Of a DNA stretch of 64,000 nt, positions 1-11,164 are shown piece after piece. This DNA comes from Mycolicibacterium arenosum (GTDB lineage: Bacteria; Actinomycetota; Actinomycetes; Mycobacteriales; Mycobacteriaceae). The position numbers and the translations under genes are program-made. The notes beneath the pieces are model-generated. The model had not been told where the DNA came from, searched no databases, and saw only the letters and a list, made by a program, of their open reading frames with translations. The first letter of the stretch is position 1; each line of letters starts with the position of its first letter. The stretch lies in NCBI RefSeq assembly GCF_024320865.1, contig NZ_JANDBD010000004.1, forward strand, positions 248,001 through 312,000, in the 5' to 3' direction.

Positions 1-898
1 CGGGAATGCGATCGGCGTCGACCGTCTCCGGAGTCGCGTCCGCGGCGAACTTCTCGGCCACCACGATGTCGACCGGCAGGTGGATCACGTCACCGTAATC
101 CTCGAGCAGCTTCTTGCAGGTGTCGATCATCTCCTCCTGCAGCAGCGACGTTCCAACCGGAACCCCCTGCGCCGCAAGGAAGGTGAAACACATGCCGCCG
201 CCGATGATCAGACTGTCGGCCTTGCTCGCGAGGTTCTCGATCACCGCGAGCTTGTCCGACACCTTGGACCCGCCGAGCACCACGGCGTACGGCCGCTCGC
301 TCGACGTGGTCAGCTGCTCGAGCACCTTGACCTCGGCGGCGACGAGCGTGCCCGCGTAGTGCGGCAGCAGCGTCGCCACGTCGTACACCGAGGCCTGCTT
401 GCGGTGCACGACGCCGAAGCCGTCAGAGACGAAAGCCCCGCCCGAACCGTCTGGGCCACCGACGAGTTCGACGAGCCCCTTGGCCAGGGCGAGGCGCTCG
501 GCCTCGTCCTTGCTGGTCTCGCGAGGGTCGAAGCGGATGTTCTCCAGCAGAAGCACATCGCCGTCGGTGAGGCCCTCGGCGCGAGCCAGCGCATCGGTGC
601 CGACGACGTCGCCCGCCAACTGGACGTGCCTGCCCAATTGCTCGCCGAGGGCGGCCGCGACCGGCGCCAGCGAGAGCTTCGGGTCCGGACCGTCCTTGGG
701 CCTGCCGAGGTGGGCGGCGACGACCACCTTGGCGCCCGCGTCGGACAGCGCCTTGAGCGTCGGGACCGAGGCGATGATGCGGCCGGGATCGGTGATGTGC
801 CCCTCGTCGTCGAGCGGGACGTTGAGGTCCGAGCGGACGAGAACGCCTCGGCCCTCGACACCGTCGGCCAGCAGGTCGTCGAGTGTCTTGACGGCCAT
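1..898 (-). CDS. pgk: Phosphoglycerate kinase (3' end cut by window edge)
   Basis: Cytosolic glycolytic enzyme that transfers phosphate from 1,3-bisphosphoglycerate to ADP. The reading frame opens at ATG 898 ([17 protein letters not shown]) and stays open to base 1, so about the first 299 residues are present and the C-terminal nucleotide-binding part is missing. Visible family features are the RSDLNVPLD substrate motif near residue 22, the AAHLGRPK motif near 61 and the [11 protein letters not shown] segment near 207. It starts 5 bp after the gap stop codon, so the two genes form the usual gap-pgk glycolytic operon. Identification is secure; the truncation is only the window edge. Confidence 0.97.
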   Translation of the reverse strand, partial: MAVKTLDDLLADGVEGRGVLVRSDLNVPLDDEGHITDPGRIIASVPTLKALSDAGAKVVVAAHLGRPKDGPDPKLSLAPVAAALGEQLGRHVQLAGDVVGTDALARAEGLTDGDVLLLENIRFDPRETSKDEAERLALAKGLVELVGGPDGSGGAFVSDGFGVVHRKQASVYDVATLLPHYAGTLVAAEVKVLEQLTTSSERPYAVVLGGSKVSDKLAVIENLASKADSLIIGGGMCFTFLAAQGVPVGTSLLQEEMIDTCKKLLEDYGDVIHLPVDIVVAEKFAADATPETVDADRIP

Positions 899-903
899 CG
901 CTG

Positions 904-1953
<1,050 letters not shown>

Positions 1954-2028
1954 TCACGTCGTGATGATTTACCCGGAGGTCAGCCTAGTAGCGCCGGGTC
2001 CCGCGTGTGCAGGCTGGTCGGACGCACC

Positions 2029-2745
2029 TCAATGCGTTGTGAGCCCCTGGTCCCGATACGGGTTGCCGAGCCACCTGCGGCGCAGGGTCTGCAGGGTGCC
2101 GTCGGTCTCGAGTTCGGCCTGCGCGTCGGTGATCCGCCGAAGCGCCGCGTCATCGCCGAGCGGCACGGCGATCGCGATCTCCTCGCGGGAGATACCCCGT
2201 TGCACCACTTCGACGTCGGCGATCGGCTTGACGAGCTCGGTGAGCACCGGCGCGAGTTTCATGAAGGCGTCGCAGCCGCCCGTCGCCAGATCGTCGAGCG
2301 CGCCGCGGATTCCGCCGTAGTCGTAGACCCGGACACCGGCGGCCCGGCCCTCTGCGACGAGCCGCTGCGCGATGGGTTGGCTGGTGTTGCCCCGCTGCAC
2401 GCCGATGGTCAGCCCGGCCAGGTCGTCGATCGAGTGCACGCGCGGCAGTCGGGCGGTATCGACCGCCAGCGACTGGCCGGATATCAGGTACGGCGGCGCG
2501 AAGTCGGCCCTGCGCTGCCGCTCGGGCGTCACCGTGGTGCCCGCGATCACGCAGTCGTAGATACCGGCGGTCAGCCCGTCGAAGATGCCGTTGAAGTCCG
2601 CGCCCTCGTACGGAACCAACCGCACCGTCGCGCCGAGCCGGTCGCCGATGGCCGAGATGAGGTCGATGTCCAGACCGCCGCGATCCTCCCCCATCCCGTT
2701 GAACGGCGGGTCGGGATATGCGACGCCGACCCTGAAAGTCGTCAT
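2029..2745 (-). CDS. Family 3 extracellular-type solute-binding domain protein without signal peptide
   Basis: A 238-residue protein consisting of one periplasmic-binding-protein fold of the amino-acid-binding (family 3) type: RVGVAYPDPPFNG at the N-terminus, the hinge segment YDCVIAGTTVTPERQRRADFAPPY, and a second lobe beginning TIGVQRGNTSQ. Members usually bind amino acids and feed an ABC transporter. No signal peptide or lipobox is present, and an in-frame TAG four codons upstream of ATG 2745 excludes a hidden N-terminal extension. It stands alone, with no permease or ATPase gene nearby. It may be a cytosolic sensor or enzyme domain (cyclohexadienyl-dehydratase-like proteins share this fold); the substrate cannot be told. 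Confidence 0.8.
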   Translation of the reverse strand: MTTFRVGVAYPDPPFNGMGEDRGGLDIDLISAIGDRLGATVRLVPYEGADFNGIFDGLTAGIYDCVIAGTTVTPERQRRADFAPPYLISGQSLAVDTARLPRVHSIDDLAGLTIGVQRGNTSQPIAQRLVAEGRAAGVRVYDYGGIRGALDDLATGGCDAFMKLAPVLTELVKPIADVEVVQRGISREEIAIAVPLGDDAALRRITDAQAELETDGTLQTLRRRWLGNPYRDQGLTTH

Positions 2746-2851
2746 GCCCTCAACCTAGGCTGCGCACGGTGGCGCGACATTCGAAATCGCCGTCACGCAG
2801 GGCGCTTCTCGCACTTTCCCTGCGCCAGTGCGATTTCGAGCTACGCGACCG

Positions 2852-3835
2852 CTACGCGTCGTCGAGTAGATCCGGTGTGACGGCGGACTCGGTGTCCGGA
2901 ATGCCGTCCTGCTTGGCCTTGCGATCGGCCATCGACAGCAGCCGTCGGATGCGGCCCGCGACAGCGTCTTTCGTCATCGGCGGGTCGGCGAGCCTGCCCA
3001 ACTCCTCGAGAGAGGCCTGCCGGTGTTCGACGCGCAACCTGCCCGCCGTCTCCAGGTGGTCCGGCACCCCGTCGCCGAGAATGTTCAACGCGCGTTCGAC
3101 GCGGGCCGCCGCGGCCACTGCCGCACGCGCGGAGCGCCGCAGATTCGCGTCGTCGAAGTTCGCCAGCCGGTTGGCGGTGGCGCGGACCTCGCGGCGCAGC
3201 CGACGTTCCTCCCACACCAGCCGGGTGTCCTGAGCGCCCATCCGCGTCAGCAAGGCGCCGATGGCCTCACCGTCGCGGACCACCACACGATCGCTGCCGC
3301 GCACCTCACGGGCCTTTGCGCTGACCCCGAGACGGCGGGCCGCGCCGACGAGCGCCAGCGCCGCTTCCGGTCCCGGGCAACTCACTTCCAGAGCAGAGGA
3401 CCGGCCGGGCTCGGTCAGCGATCCGTGCGCGAGAAACGCTCCCCGCCAAGCGGCTTCGGCGTCCCCGATACTGCCACCCACGACCTGCGCAGGCAGCCCG
3501 CGGACCGGGCGGCCCCGGAGATCCAGCAGACCCGTCTGGCGGGCCAGGGCCTCACCGTCCTGGGCCACCCGCACCACGTAGCGGGTGCTCTTGCGAATGC
3601 CGCTCGCGGACAACACGTGCACCACGGCGTTGTAGCCGTACAGGTCGTGGATGTCCTTGCGCAGGCGCCGCGCGATGACGCCGAGGTCGACCTCCGCCTC
3701 CACCACGACGCGGCCCGCCACGATGTGCAACCCTCCGGCGAACCGGAGCAGAGACGCGACCTCCGCCCTCCGCGCGCTCACCGAGCTGATGTTCAGACGA
3801 CTGAGCTCGTCCTTGACCTCGGCTGTCATCGCCAC
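2852..3835 (-). CDS. whiA: WhiA sporulation/cell-division transcription regulator
   Basis: DNA-binding regulator related to LAGLIDADG homing endonucleases with a C-terminal helix-turn-helix. In actinobacteria it acts with WhiB-type proteins on cell-division genes. The 327-residue protein starts with the conserved [10 protein letters not shown] and [20 protein letters not shown]; the C-terminal part ([25 protein letters not shown]) is the HTH. I choose GTG 3835 (giving [14 protein letters not shown]) because agaggtg lies 8 bp upstream; ATG 3829 is the alternative. It follows yvcK by 7 bp in the conserved rapZ-yvcK-whiA operon, which is not a sporulation locus in mycobacteria. Confidence 0.95.
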   Translation of the reverse strand: MAMTAEVKDELSRLNISSVSARRAEVASLLRFAGGLHIVAGRVVVEAEVDLGVIARRLRKDIHDLYGYNAVVHVLSASGIRKSTRYVVRVAQDGEALARQTGLLDLRGRPVRGLPAQVVGGSIGDAEAAWRGAFLAHGSLTEPGRSSALEVSCPGPEAALALVGAARRLGVSAKAREVRGSDRVVVRDGEAIGALLTRMGAQDTRLVWEERRLRREVRATANRLANFDDANLRRSARAAVAAAARVERALNILGDGVPDHLETAGRLRVEHRQASLEELGRLADPPMTKDAVAGRIRRLLSMADRKAKQDGIPDTESAVTPDLLDDA

Positions 3836-3842
3836 GAAAACG

Positions 3843-4856
3843 TCACCTCTCGTCGACCGACCGGGCTGCGGGTGTGGGCACCGTCGGCAGCTGGGGCGCG
3901 TCCGGCGTCGCGCCACCGCGCAGCCTCACCCGCTCCAGGGCTGCGGCCAACCTCGCCGGGTCATGTAAAGGTGTACCAGGTCTAGACACGTCAGCAAACT
4001 CGACGTGAGCATCCAAGATTGCTGCGGTATGCCGTAGTTGGTCGCGTTCGCGTTCGCCCGGTACCCGGGCCGCGTCGACCACGATGTCGTGCACGGTGAA
4101 TCCCGGCGCATGCTGCGCCAGAACGTGGATGTGGCGCTCGGCCGAGAACCCGGCGGTCTCCCCCGGCTCGGCGACCAGGTTGAGCACCAGGGCACGGCGG
4201 GCCTGCGTCGCCTGCAGGGCGGCCACCATGTCCGGCACCAGCACGTGGGGGATGACGCTGGTGAACCACGAGCCGGGTCCCAGTACCACCAGGTCGGCGG
4301 TCATGATCGCGTCGATCGCCTGCCGGGTGGCCGGCGGGTTGCCCGGCAGCAGCCGCACCCGCCGCACCTTGCCCACGGTGGTGGCGACCGCGACCTGTCC
4401 CCTGATCACGCGGCTCATGCGCGGATCGGACTCGAGTCCCCCCACGTCGGCCTCGATCTGCAGGGCGATCGGACACATCGGCAGCACCCGGCCCTTGAGA
4501 CCGAGCATGCGGCCCAGTTCGTCGAGCGCGGCCACCGGATCGGCGAGCACCTCGTTGAGTCCGGCGAGCAGGAGGTTGCCGATCGGGTGCCCCGCCAACG
4601 CGCCGCTGCCGCCGAAGCGATGCTGGATGATCGTGGCCCACAGCTGACCGTGCGGGCTGTCGGAGGCCAACGCCGCCAACGCCATTCGAAGGTCGCCGGG
4701 CGGCACGACGTCGAGTTCGCTACGCAGCCGACCCGACGAGCCGCCGTCGTCGGCGACGGTGACGACCGCGGTCACGTGCGGGCTGAGCCTGCGGGCGGCC
4801 GACAGCGTCGCGTACAGCCCGTGGCCACCTCCGAGGGCGACGATGCGTGCGCTCAT
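3843..4856 (-). CDS. yvcK: YvcK/CofD-like gluconeogenesis factor (CuvA)
   Basis: Member of the YvcK/CofD-like family that binds UDP-sugars and is needed for cell shape and growth on gluconeogenic carbon sources; the mycobacterial orthologue is known as CuvA. The 337-residue protein shows [10 protein letters not shown] at residues 7-16, [14 protein letters not shown] near 34-47, and the [13 protein letters not shown] and [14 protein letters not shown] segments. ATG 4856 overlaps the rapZ stop in an ATGA arrangement, indicating translational coupling. A longer in-frame upstream extension lies wholly inside rapZ and is rejected. Confidence 0.95.
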   Translation of the reverse strand: MSARIVALGGGHGLYATLSAARRLSPHVTAVVTVADDGGSSGRLRSELDVVPPGDLRMALAALASDSPHGQLWATIIQHRFGGSGALAGHPIGNLLLAGLNEVLADPVAALDELGRMLGLKGRVLPMCPIALQIEADVGGLESDPRMSRVIRGQVAVATTVGKVRRVRLLPGNPPATRQAIDAIMTADLVVLGPGSWFTSVIPHVLVPDMVAALQATQARRALVLNLVAEPGETAGFSAERHIHVLAQHAPGFTVHDIVVDAARVPGERERDQLRHTAAILDAHVEFADVSRPGTPLHDPARLAAALERVRLRGGATPDAPQLPTVPTPAARSVDER

Positions 4857-5749
4857 TCGCGCCCCAGGTCCCGATGCAGCACCCGCACCGTCAGCTCGCC
4901 GCCGCCCTGCAGCCCGGCGGCGAGCGCCTCGGCGATCGCGACGCTGCGGTGCTTGCCGCCCGTGCACCCGATGGCGACGGTCATGTAGCGCTTTCCCTCC
5001 CGGCGGTAGCCGTCGATGACGGTCTCCAGCAGCCGATGGTAGGTGTCGATGAAGTCCCGTGCGCCGGGTTGCCCCAACACGTAGTCGCGAACCGCCGGAT
5101 GCTGGCCGGTGTGCGGCCGCAGTTCATCCACCCAGTGCGGGTTGGGCAGGAAGCGGACGTCCATCACCGTGTCGGCGTCCATCGGCAGCCCGTACTTGAA
5201 CCCGAACGACTCGACGGTGACGCTCGTCTGCGCCACCGCCTCGCCACCGAACGCCCGCTCGATGCTGGCCCTCAGCTCGTGCACCGAGAGCTTCGACGTG
5301 TCGATCACCAGGTCGGCCACCGCCCGCACCGGAGCGAGCATCGCCCGTTCGGCCGTAATGCCCTCGGCCAGAGTCTGATTGCCCTGCAGCGGATGGCTGC
5401 GCCGGTTCTGCTCGTACCGGCGCACCAGGATGTCGTCGGACGCCTCGAGAAACAGCACCCGCGGCGTGATCTGCCGGGTGGCGAGCTCCGACCGCACCGA
5501 GTCCAGGTCCCCCGTGAACCCCCGCGAGCGGACGTCCATGACGACGGCCAGCTGAGTGATGCGCGAGCCGGCGGCCAGACCCAGTTCCACCATGCGGAAG
5601 ATCAACTCGGGCGGGAGGTTGTCCGCGACGTACCAGCCGAGATCCTCCAGCACCTTCGCCGCCGTCCCCCGCCCAGCACCCGACAGCCCGGTGACCAGCA
5701 GGACCTCGATACCTCCGGTCGCGTGCTCGTCGTGCAGGTGCTCGCTCAT
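4853..5749 (-). CDS. rapZ: RapZ/YvcJ-family nucleotide-binding protein
   Basis: P-loop protein of the RapZ family (RNase adapter in E. coli, YvcJ in Bacillus); its biochemical role in mycobacteria is less clear. The 298-residue protein carries Walker [10 protein letters not shown] at 21-29 and the C-terminal [14 protein letters not shown] motif typical of the family, with the [13 protein letters not shown] segment between. Length is normal. It starts at ATG 5749 overlapping the uvrC stop by 4 bp and its own stop overlaps the yvcK start by 4 bp, so uvrC-rapZ-yvcK-whiA reads as one coupled operon. Confidence 0.95.
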   Translation of the reverse strand: MSEHLHDEHATGGIEVLLVTGLSGAGRGTAAKVLEDLGWYVADNLPPELIFRMVELGLAAGSRITQLAVVMDVRSRGFTGDLDSVRSELATRQITPRVLFLEASDDILVRRYEQNRRSHPLQGNQTLAEGITAERAMLAPVRAVADLVIDTSKLSVHELRASIERAFGGEAVAQTSVTVESFGFKYGLPMDADTVMDVRFLPNPHWVDELRPHTGQHPAVRDYVLGQPGARDFIDTYHRLLETVIDGYRREGKRYMTVAIGCTGGKHRSVAIAEALAAGLQGGGELTVRVLHRDLGRE

Positions 5750-7737
5750 TGCCCGCCGTCCGTCATCGGGGAGACCGTCTGCTGATCATCCTCGCCGAGA
5801 CCGGCCGACGGGACCGATTCGGGGGTGCCGCCGAGCGCCGTCAGCACGGCTCTGGCCGTGGCGACGCCGATCCCCGGCACCGCGGTGATCTCATCGACGC
5901 TCGCACTCTTGAGCCGAGCGACCGACCCGAAGTGCGTGACGAGCGCCTTGCGGCGGTGTTCGCCGAGTCCCGGCACCTGATCCAGCGCCGACGCCGTCAT
6001 CCGCTTGGAGCGCTTGCTGCGGTGATAGCTGATCGCGAACCGGTGCGCCTCGTCGCGGACGCGCTGCAACAGGTACAGGCCCTCACTGTTGCGCGGGAAG
6101 ATCACCGGATCGGGCTCCGCAGGCACCCAGACCTCCTCGAGGCGCTTGGCCAACCCGATGACCGCGACGTCGGTGACCCCGAGTTCGTCGAGCACCGCGC
6201 CCGCGGCGTTCACCTGCGGGGCACCACCGTCGACGACGAAAAGATTTGGCGGATAGGCGAACCGTCTGGCCTTACCGTCCTCGACGACCGGCCGCTCCAC
6301 GTCGGCGACGTGCCGCTGGAACCGGCGCCGCGTCACCTCGGCGATGGATGCGACGTCGTCGGAGCGACCGTCACCCGCCGCCTCGCGGATCGCGTAGTGC
6401 CGGTAGTCGGACTTACGCGGCAGCCCGTCCTCGAACACCACCAGGGACGCGACGACGTCGGTGCCCTGGACGTGGCTGATGTCGATGCACTCGATCCGCA
6501 ACGGAGCGTCGGCCAATCCCAGCGTCTCCTGGATGCTCTGCAGCGCTTCGGATCTCGCGTTGAAGTCGCCCGCGCGCTTGAGCTTGTGCTGCGCCAGCGC
6601 GTCCTGAGCGTTGCGCTGCACCGTCTCGGCAAGTGCCCGTTTGTCACCGCGCGCGGCGACCCGCAGCTGCACCCGCGACCCCCGCAGGCCGCACAGCCAT
6701 TCCGCCAGTTCCTCGGCGTTGTCGGGCAGCACCGGCACCAGCACCTGTTTGGGCACCGGGTTGGTGGCCTCGTCCGCCGCCCCGCCCAACTCGGCCTGAT
6801 CCCCGTAGAACTGCGTGAGGAACTGCTCGACCAACTGCTTGCCGGAATCGCCTGACTCCCCGGACTTCTCGACCACCCAGCCGCGCTGGCCGCGCACTCG
6901 TCCGCCCCGGACGTGGAACACCTGCACCGCCGCCTCGAGGTCGTCGTCGGCGAACGCCACCACGTCGGCGTCGGTGCCGTCACCGAACACGACCGTCTGC
7001 TTCTCCAGCGCTCGCTTCAGCGCGCCGATGTCGTCGCGCAACCGGGCCGCTCGCTCGAAGTTGAGCTCCTCCGCCGCAGCCAGCATCTGCTGTTCCATGT
7101 CGCGCGCCAACCGGTCGGTCTTGCCCGCGAGGAAGTCGCAGAAATCGAGCACGATCCTCCTGTGCTCCTCGGCGCTGACCCTGCCGACGCACGGCGCCGA
7201 GCACTTGTCGATGTAGCCGAGCAGACAGGGCCTGCCGATCTGGTTGTGCCGCTTGAACACTCCGCCGGAGCAGGTGCGCGCCGGGAACACCCTGGTGAGG
7301 AGGTCCAGCGTCTCGCGAATCGCCCACGCGTGCGAGTAGGGCCCGAAGTACCGGACGCCCTTGCGGCGGGGTCCGCGGTAGACGAAGAGCCGCGGGTACT
7401 CCTCGTTGAGTGTGACGGCGAGCACCGGGTAGGACTTGTCGTCGCGGTACCGGATGTTGAACCGCGGGTCGAACTCCTTGATCCAGTTGTACTCGAGTTG
7501 CAGCGCCTCGACCTCGGTGGTGACGACGGTCCACTCGACGCTGCCCGCCGTCATGACCATGCGCCGCGTGCGGGGCGCGAGGTTGGCCAGATCGGCGAAG
7601 TAGGAGTTCAGCCGGCTGCGCAGGCTCTTGGCCTTGCCGACGTAGATCACCCTGCCGTGCGGATCCCGGAACCGGTACACGCCCGGCTCAACGGGGATCG
7701 ACCCCGGCGCCGGTCGGTAGGTCGCTGGATCGGGCAC
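5746..7737 (-). CDS. uvrC: UvrABC excinuclease subunit C
   Basis: Nucleotide-excision-repair endonuclease subunit that makes both incisions around a UvrB-marked lesion. The 663-residue protein has an N-terminal GIY-YIG domain ([21 protein letters not shown], residues about 18-39), four cysteines in the centre ([17 protein letters not shown]), a UVR domain ([26 protein letters not shown]), the RNase H-like [12 protein letters not shown] region and a C-terminal helix-hairpin-helix ([30 protein letters not shown]). GTG 7737 is the start. It follows the murD2-like gene by 10 bp and overlaps rapZ by 4 bp. Confidence 0.97.
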   Translation of the reverse strand: MPDPATYRPAPGSIPVEPGVYRFRDPHGRVIYVGKAKSLRSRLNSYFADLANLAPRTRRMVMTAGSVEWTVVTTEVEALQLEYNWIKEFDPRFNIRYRDDKSYPVLAVTLNEEYPRLFVYRGPRRKGVRYFGPYSHAWAIRETLDLLTRVFPARTCSGGVFKRHNQIGRPCLLGYIDKCSAPCVGRVSAEEHRRIVLDFCDFLAGKTDRLARDMEQQMLAAAEELNFERAARLRDDIGALKRALEKQTVVFGDGTDADVVAFADDDLEAAVQVFHVRGGRVRGQRGWVVEKSGESGDSGKQLVEQFLTQFYGDQAELGGAADEATNPVPKQVLVPVLPDNAEELAEWLCGLRGSRVQLRVAARGDKRALAETVQRNAQDALAQHKLKRAGDFNARSEALQSIQETLGLADAPLRIECIDISHVQGTDVVASLVVFEDGLPRKSDYRHYAIREAAGDGRSDDVASIAEVTRRRFQRHVADVERPVVEDGKARRFAYPPNLFVVDGGAPQVNAAGAVLDELGVTDVAVIGLAKRLEEVWVPAEPDPVIFPRNSEGLYLLQRVRDEAHRFAISYHRSKRSKRMTASALDQVPGLGEHRRKALVTHFGSVARLKSASVDEITAVPGIGVATARAVLTALGGTPESVPSAGLGEDDQQTVSPMTDGGQ

Positions 7738-7747
7738 GCGGTCCAGG

Positions 7748-9070
7748 TTAGTCAGCGCCGCCGACGGATTCCGCGAGGCCGTCGATCAACGAGCGGAACG
7801 CGGCACCCTTGGCCTCGTAGTTGGCGAACAGGTCGTAGCTCGCCGCGCCGGGCGAGAGCAGCACGACATCGACGTCCGGCAGAGCCGCCGCCGTCCGCAC
7901 CGCGGCCGCCAGACTGTCCACCCGGTGCACGTGCTCGGGGTGCTCGGCGGCGAAGCGCGCGCCGATGGCCGCCCCGTTCGACGGCGACTGGATGAGCGTC
8001 ACCCGACGCTGCCCGCCGCACAGGTAGTCGTCCACCTGGTCGTAATTCAGCTGACGGTCCATCCCGCCGACGATCACCGCGACGTGCTCGTCGGGCCGCA
8101 TGGCGGTCAGCGCCGCCACCACGCTCTCCCCCGTGGTCGCCAGCGTGTCGTCGACCCATCGGATCCGGCCCGTCGTCCGCACCGTCTGCAGTCGCGCGGG
8201 CAGGCCCTCGAAGGCCTGTCGGGCCGTCTCCGCTTCGGCCGCCGTCACCGGCCTGCCGATCACCAGTTCAGCGGCGGCGATGGCGAGCGCCCCGTTGACC
8301 ACGTTGTGGGCGTATCCCATCAGCGTGGGAGATTCCGGGTTCTCGACGGTGTCCGGGTCCACCAGCACGACGTCTGGAAAGTCGGTGACGCCGACACGTT
8401 CGAACGCGGCGAGTGTCGCCGGCGTGGTGACCAGGGTCCGTGCGCCGTTGCGGAAGACGTTCGCCTTGGCGCGGTAGTACGCCGCGACGTCACCGTGCCA
8501 GTCGAGGTGGTCCTCGTAGAGGTTCGTGACCACGGCGATGACGGGGGACGCCGACAGCAGCGCCGCCTGCTGGCTCGACACCTCGGCGACCACCACGACG
8601 TCGCGGTCCGGCTTCAGGTCCGACAGCGGCGTGCCGATGTTCCCCGCGACGACGACGTCCACCCCGACGGTCTCGAGCAGCCGACCGAGAAACGACGCCG
8701 TCGTGCTCTTACCCTTCGTGCCGGTGACGCCGACGGTGCACTCCGCGTATCGGGCCATGTACCAGTCGGCAGCGCTGGAAACGATTCCCGCCGTGCGCAA
8801 CTCGACGAACCGCGGATGCGCCCACGGCACCCCGGGGCTGACGAAGACGACGTCGCACCTCCGCAACCGGTCGAGGTGCTCGGCACCGCGGTACACCGTC
8901 AGTCGCGGAATGTCATCCGGCACCGCTATGCGACCCTTGCCCGCGTCGTCGACGGCGTCGATGCGCTCGGCCCCCGCCTCGGAGGCGGTCCGCGCCATCG
9001 ACAAACCCTCCTTGCCGACGCCCCAGACGCCGACGACGAGACCGGCGAGGTCGCGAAGCGGTGCTGCCAT
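7748..9070 (-). CDS. murD2: MurD-like Mur ligase, probable UDP-MurNAc-L-Ala:L-glutamate ligase (MurD2)
   Basis: ATP-dependent Mur ligase of 440 residues. The N-terminal UDP-sugar-binding domain has GVWGVG at 14-19, the central ATPase domain has [11 protein letters not shown] at 114-124, and later come [17 protein letters not shown] and [10 protein letters not shown], which match Mur ligases. By family knowledge, MurD2 adds L-Glu rather than D-Glu to UDP-MurNAc-L-Ala, and MurL then epimerises the product; the pathway is described in Xanthomonas oryzae. I assign MurD2 rather than MurD mainly because murL lies immediately upstream (stop 9075, start ATG 9070 or GTG 9073). Conventional MurD sits in the dcw cluster, which is not here. 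Substrate choice is inferred from context. Confidence 0.8.
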   Translation of the reverse strand: MAAPLRDLAGLVVGVWGVGKEGLSMARTASEAGAERIDAVDDAGKGRIAVPDDIPRLTVYRGAEHLDRLRRCDVVFVSPGVPWAHPRFVELRTAGIVSSAADWYMARYAECTVGVTGTKGKSTTASFLGRLLETVGVDVVVAGNIGTPLSDLKPDRDVVVVAEVSSQQAALLSASPVIAVVTNLYEDHLDWHGDVAAYYRAKANVFRNGARTLVTTPATLAAFERVGVTDFPDVVLVDPDTVENPESPTLMGYAHNVVNGALAIAAAELVIGRPVTAAEAETARQAFEGLPARLQTVRTTGRIRWVDDTLATTGESVVAALTAMRPDEHVAVIVGGMDRQLNYDQVDDYLCGGQRRVTLIQSPSNGAAIGARFAAEHPEHVHRVDSLAAAVRTAAALPDVDVVLLSPGAASYDLFANYEAKGAAFRSLIDGLAESVGGAD

Positions 9071-9074
9071 CACG

Positions 9075-10427
9075 TCAGCCGGGCAGTTCGGCGAAGTCGA
9101 GGCTCGCCGCGTACTCGGCGGGCACGTAGTCCGCCGGATCCGAGTCGTCGGGTGCCGCCGCCACCGCACCCAATTCGGTTCGGCGCGTGCGAAACTCCTC
9201 GACCAGCGGCAGGCCGCGCCACTGCTCGGCCGACTCTCCCTCGAGCACCGACAGCAGCGATTCGGCGGCCTCGTAGTACTCGCCGACGCATTCGAACGGC
9301 TTGTGCACCCCGAGTCCGACGATGTCCGCGAAGCCCGCCAGGTTGTCCGCCGCTTCGAACAGGTTGCGTCCGAAGATCGCCTCGACCTCCGGACGGCCCA
9401 GGCGCGGCGCCATCAGCAGCCAGACGAACAGGCACTTCGGGCAGTGCCCGCACCACGTGGCACCCCGCCTGCCCTTGTCCAGGGCGAAGGGTCGGTTGCA
9501 GCTGATGAACACCCGGAAGTAGTCGGGGCAGGCGCGGAACCGATCGGCGATCTCGGACTCCGACAGGCGGCGCAGCAGCGAGAAGTAGCGGTCCGGGTTG
9601 AAGCCCAGCCCGCGCAGCGTCTCCCTGAGCAGGGTCTCGTAGTGAATGCTCTTGGACCACTGGTGATTCACGTCACGACCGAGCCATTCGACGTTTCCGA
9701 TGTTGGACGACCGCTCGTTCGACAGGACCACGGGCCCTAGGCCGTTGCCATCGGCGACGATCAATCCGATGACGCTGTTGATCGCCGTCACCGGGATGTG
9801 GCCGTTGTGCGCGCCCGCCGCGTTCGCCTCGATCAGCCTGCGGTCGATGGTCCGTCGGACCCGCACGCTGTCCAGGCCGCTGACCTCGATGCAGCGGTCG
9901 ATCGGGTCGAACTCGTTGACGCTGAACAGCATCGGCCGCATGCCGGTGCGCTTGAGCGCTTCGATGCTGACGACGGAGTCCTTACCGCCACCGACGGGCA
10001 CCAGGGGTTCGCGGCGGGCGTCCCAGTCGTCAACGGCCGGCTGCGGCGCCCGCCGGCCGACGGGTCCGGAGACGTGAGGGGTCAGGGCGTCCGGCAGCGA
10101 GTTCCGGTAGGCGAACTCGCCGAGACCTCCGGCGATCAGCTCGCGCAGATACTGCTGCTCGAACTCGGCTGTCGGAAAGGCGATCTCGATGCGCGGGGGC
10201 GCCGCCGCCTTGTAGTAGCTGAGCGACGCCGTCAACGCCAGCAGCCCGAGCAACCGGTCATCGGGTCGCCGGTCGCCGAGCGCCGTGGTGAAGTCGACGA
10301 CCTCGGCGAACGGCGCGTCGCCCGAGCTGCCGCGCAGCGTGTACCGCGCGGTGAACACGCCGTCGGCGAACTCGTAGCCGTCGATCGTCAGCACCGAGAA
10401 CGACGCCGGGTCGAAGACGTCGGTCAT
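9075..10427 (-). CDS. murL: MurL-type UDP-MurNAc-L-Ala-L-Glu epimerase
   Basis: A 450-residue protein matching the MurL family, which converts the terminal L-Glu of UDP-MurNAc-L-Ala-L-Glu to D-Glu using ATP. Visible features are a PP-loop-type nucleotide motif VPVGGGKDSV near 144-152, SNERSSNIGNVEWLG at 236-250, and a cysteine-rich segment C300...C310...WCGHCPKC at 325-332. The start ATG 10427 overlaps the stop of the upstream unknown gene by 4 bp (ATGA); a longer in-frame extension lies inside that gene. Together with the adjacent MurD-like ligase this forms a complete candidate alternative D-Glu incorporation route. I know the family from Xanthomonas and some actinobacteria; its presence in a mycobacterium deserves attention. 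Confidence 0.85.
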   Translation of the reverse strand: MTDVFDPASFSVLTIDGYEFADGVFTARYTLRGSSGDAPFAEVVDFTTALGDRRPDDRLLGLLALTASLSYYKAAAPPRIEIAFPTAEFEQQYLRELIAGGLGEFAYRNSLPDALTPHVSGPVGRRAPQPAVDDWDARREPLVPVGGGKDSVVSIEALKRTGMRPMLFSVNEFDPIDRCIEVSGLDSVRVRRTIDRRLIEANAAGAHNGHIPVTAINSVIGLIVADGNGLGPVVLSNERSSNIGNVEWLGRDVNHQWSKSIHYETLLRETLRGLGFNPDRYFSLLRRLSESEIADRFRACPDYFRVFISCNRPFALDKGRRGATWCGHCPKCLFVWLLMAPRLGRPEVEAIFGRNLFEAADNLAGFADIVGLGVHKPFECVGEYYEAAESLLSVLEGESAEQWRGLPLVEEFRTRRTELGAVAAAPDDSDPADYVPAEYAASLDFAELPG

Positions 10428-11164
10428 GGCAGCCTCGCGAACGTCGGGGCGTCGCCGGAGATGGGGTGAACGGTGTCCCCGATGGCGCTCACCGGATGCA
10501 ACTCGTAGTCCGGTGACAGCCACCAGACGGTATCGCCGTCAGCGGGGCCGACGGTGACCCGGCGGACGTCGTCGATGGCGCCGCTGCGCTGCAGTTGAGC
10601 CAGCAGCGAGACGGGCTCCGGGTTGTCGACGCCGAGCGTGTCGCCGTCACGGGTGTAGATCAGCGCACCGAGGAACGGCACGAACGGGCCGTGCGCGCAG
10701 ACCGCGTCGGCGACACCGCGAGCGGCGAGCCACCGGCGCAGTTGGTCGCGGTCGGCGCGGCTGGTGGTGCGTGCGGCCATGCGCTGCCAGTGCGGATCCT
10801 CGGGGAGGGTGAGGGGCACGTCGACGTCGCAGCGATCGATGCGGACGGGCTCGGACCGGACCGGCCGCACCGGCGCGGCCGTGACGACGAACCGCGACTC
10901 CCCCGCGACCAGCGTCACGGTCACCGCGCTCAGGGTCGGTGCGGGGACCACCGCCCGCAGCGCATCGGCCAGCACCGCGACGGGTGGGATGACCAACCCG
11001 AAGAAGTCGGCGGGTTCAGCGAGGTGACCCCACACGTCATCGACGTCGGGCGCGGCGGCGCCGACCATGGGAACGGTGACGGAGGGACTGGTACCGGGAT
11101 GTGCGACGAGATGTGGCACCGATACAACGTCCAGGGTGGTCGTCGACATGCGAAAATCACTCAC
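10424..11164 (-). CDS. Unrecognised protein translationally coupled to murL
   Basis: I do not recognise this 246-residue protein. It has no signal peptide or membrane segment. Noticeable stretches are DPHWQRMAARTTSRADRDQLRRWLAARG (about 145-172), FLGALIYTRDGDTLGVDNPEP (about 183-203) and WWLSPDYELHPVSAI near the C-terminus; the tone is that of a soluble enzyme or binding domain. Its stop codon overlaps the murL start by 4 bp, so both are made from one message with murD2. GTG 11164 is preceded by a TAGAAT -10-like hexamer (11174-11179), suggesting a leaderless start; ATG 11149 is the alternative. Context points to a role in peptidoglycan precursor chemistry, but this is only guilt by association. 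Confidence 0.75.
   Translation of the reverse strand: MSDFRMSTTTLDVVSVPHLVAHPGTSPSVTVPMVGAAAPDVDDVWGHLAEPADFFGLVIPPVAVLADALRAVVPAPTLSAVTVTLVAGESRFVVTAAPVRPVRSEPVRIDRCDVDVPLTLPEDPHWQRMAARTTSRADRDQLRRWLAARGVADAVCAHGPFVPFLGALIYTRDGDTLGVDNPEPVSLLAQLQRSGAIDDVRRVTVGPADGDTVWWLSPDYELHPVSAIGDTVHPISGDAPTFARLP

Noticed and set aside
3839..3916. Longer N-terminus for WhiA
   Set aside because: It runs back into the end of yvcK and gives an Arg-rich leader not found in the family.
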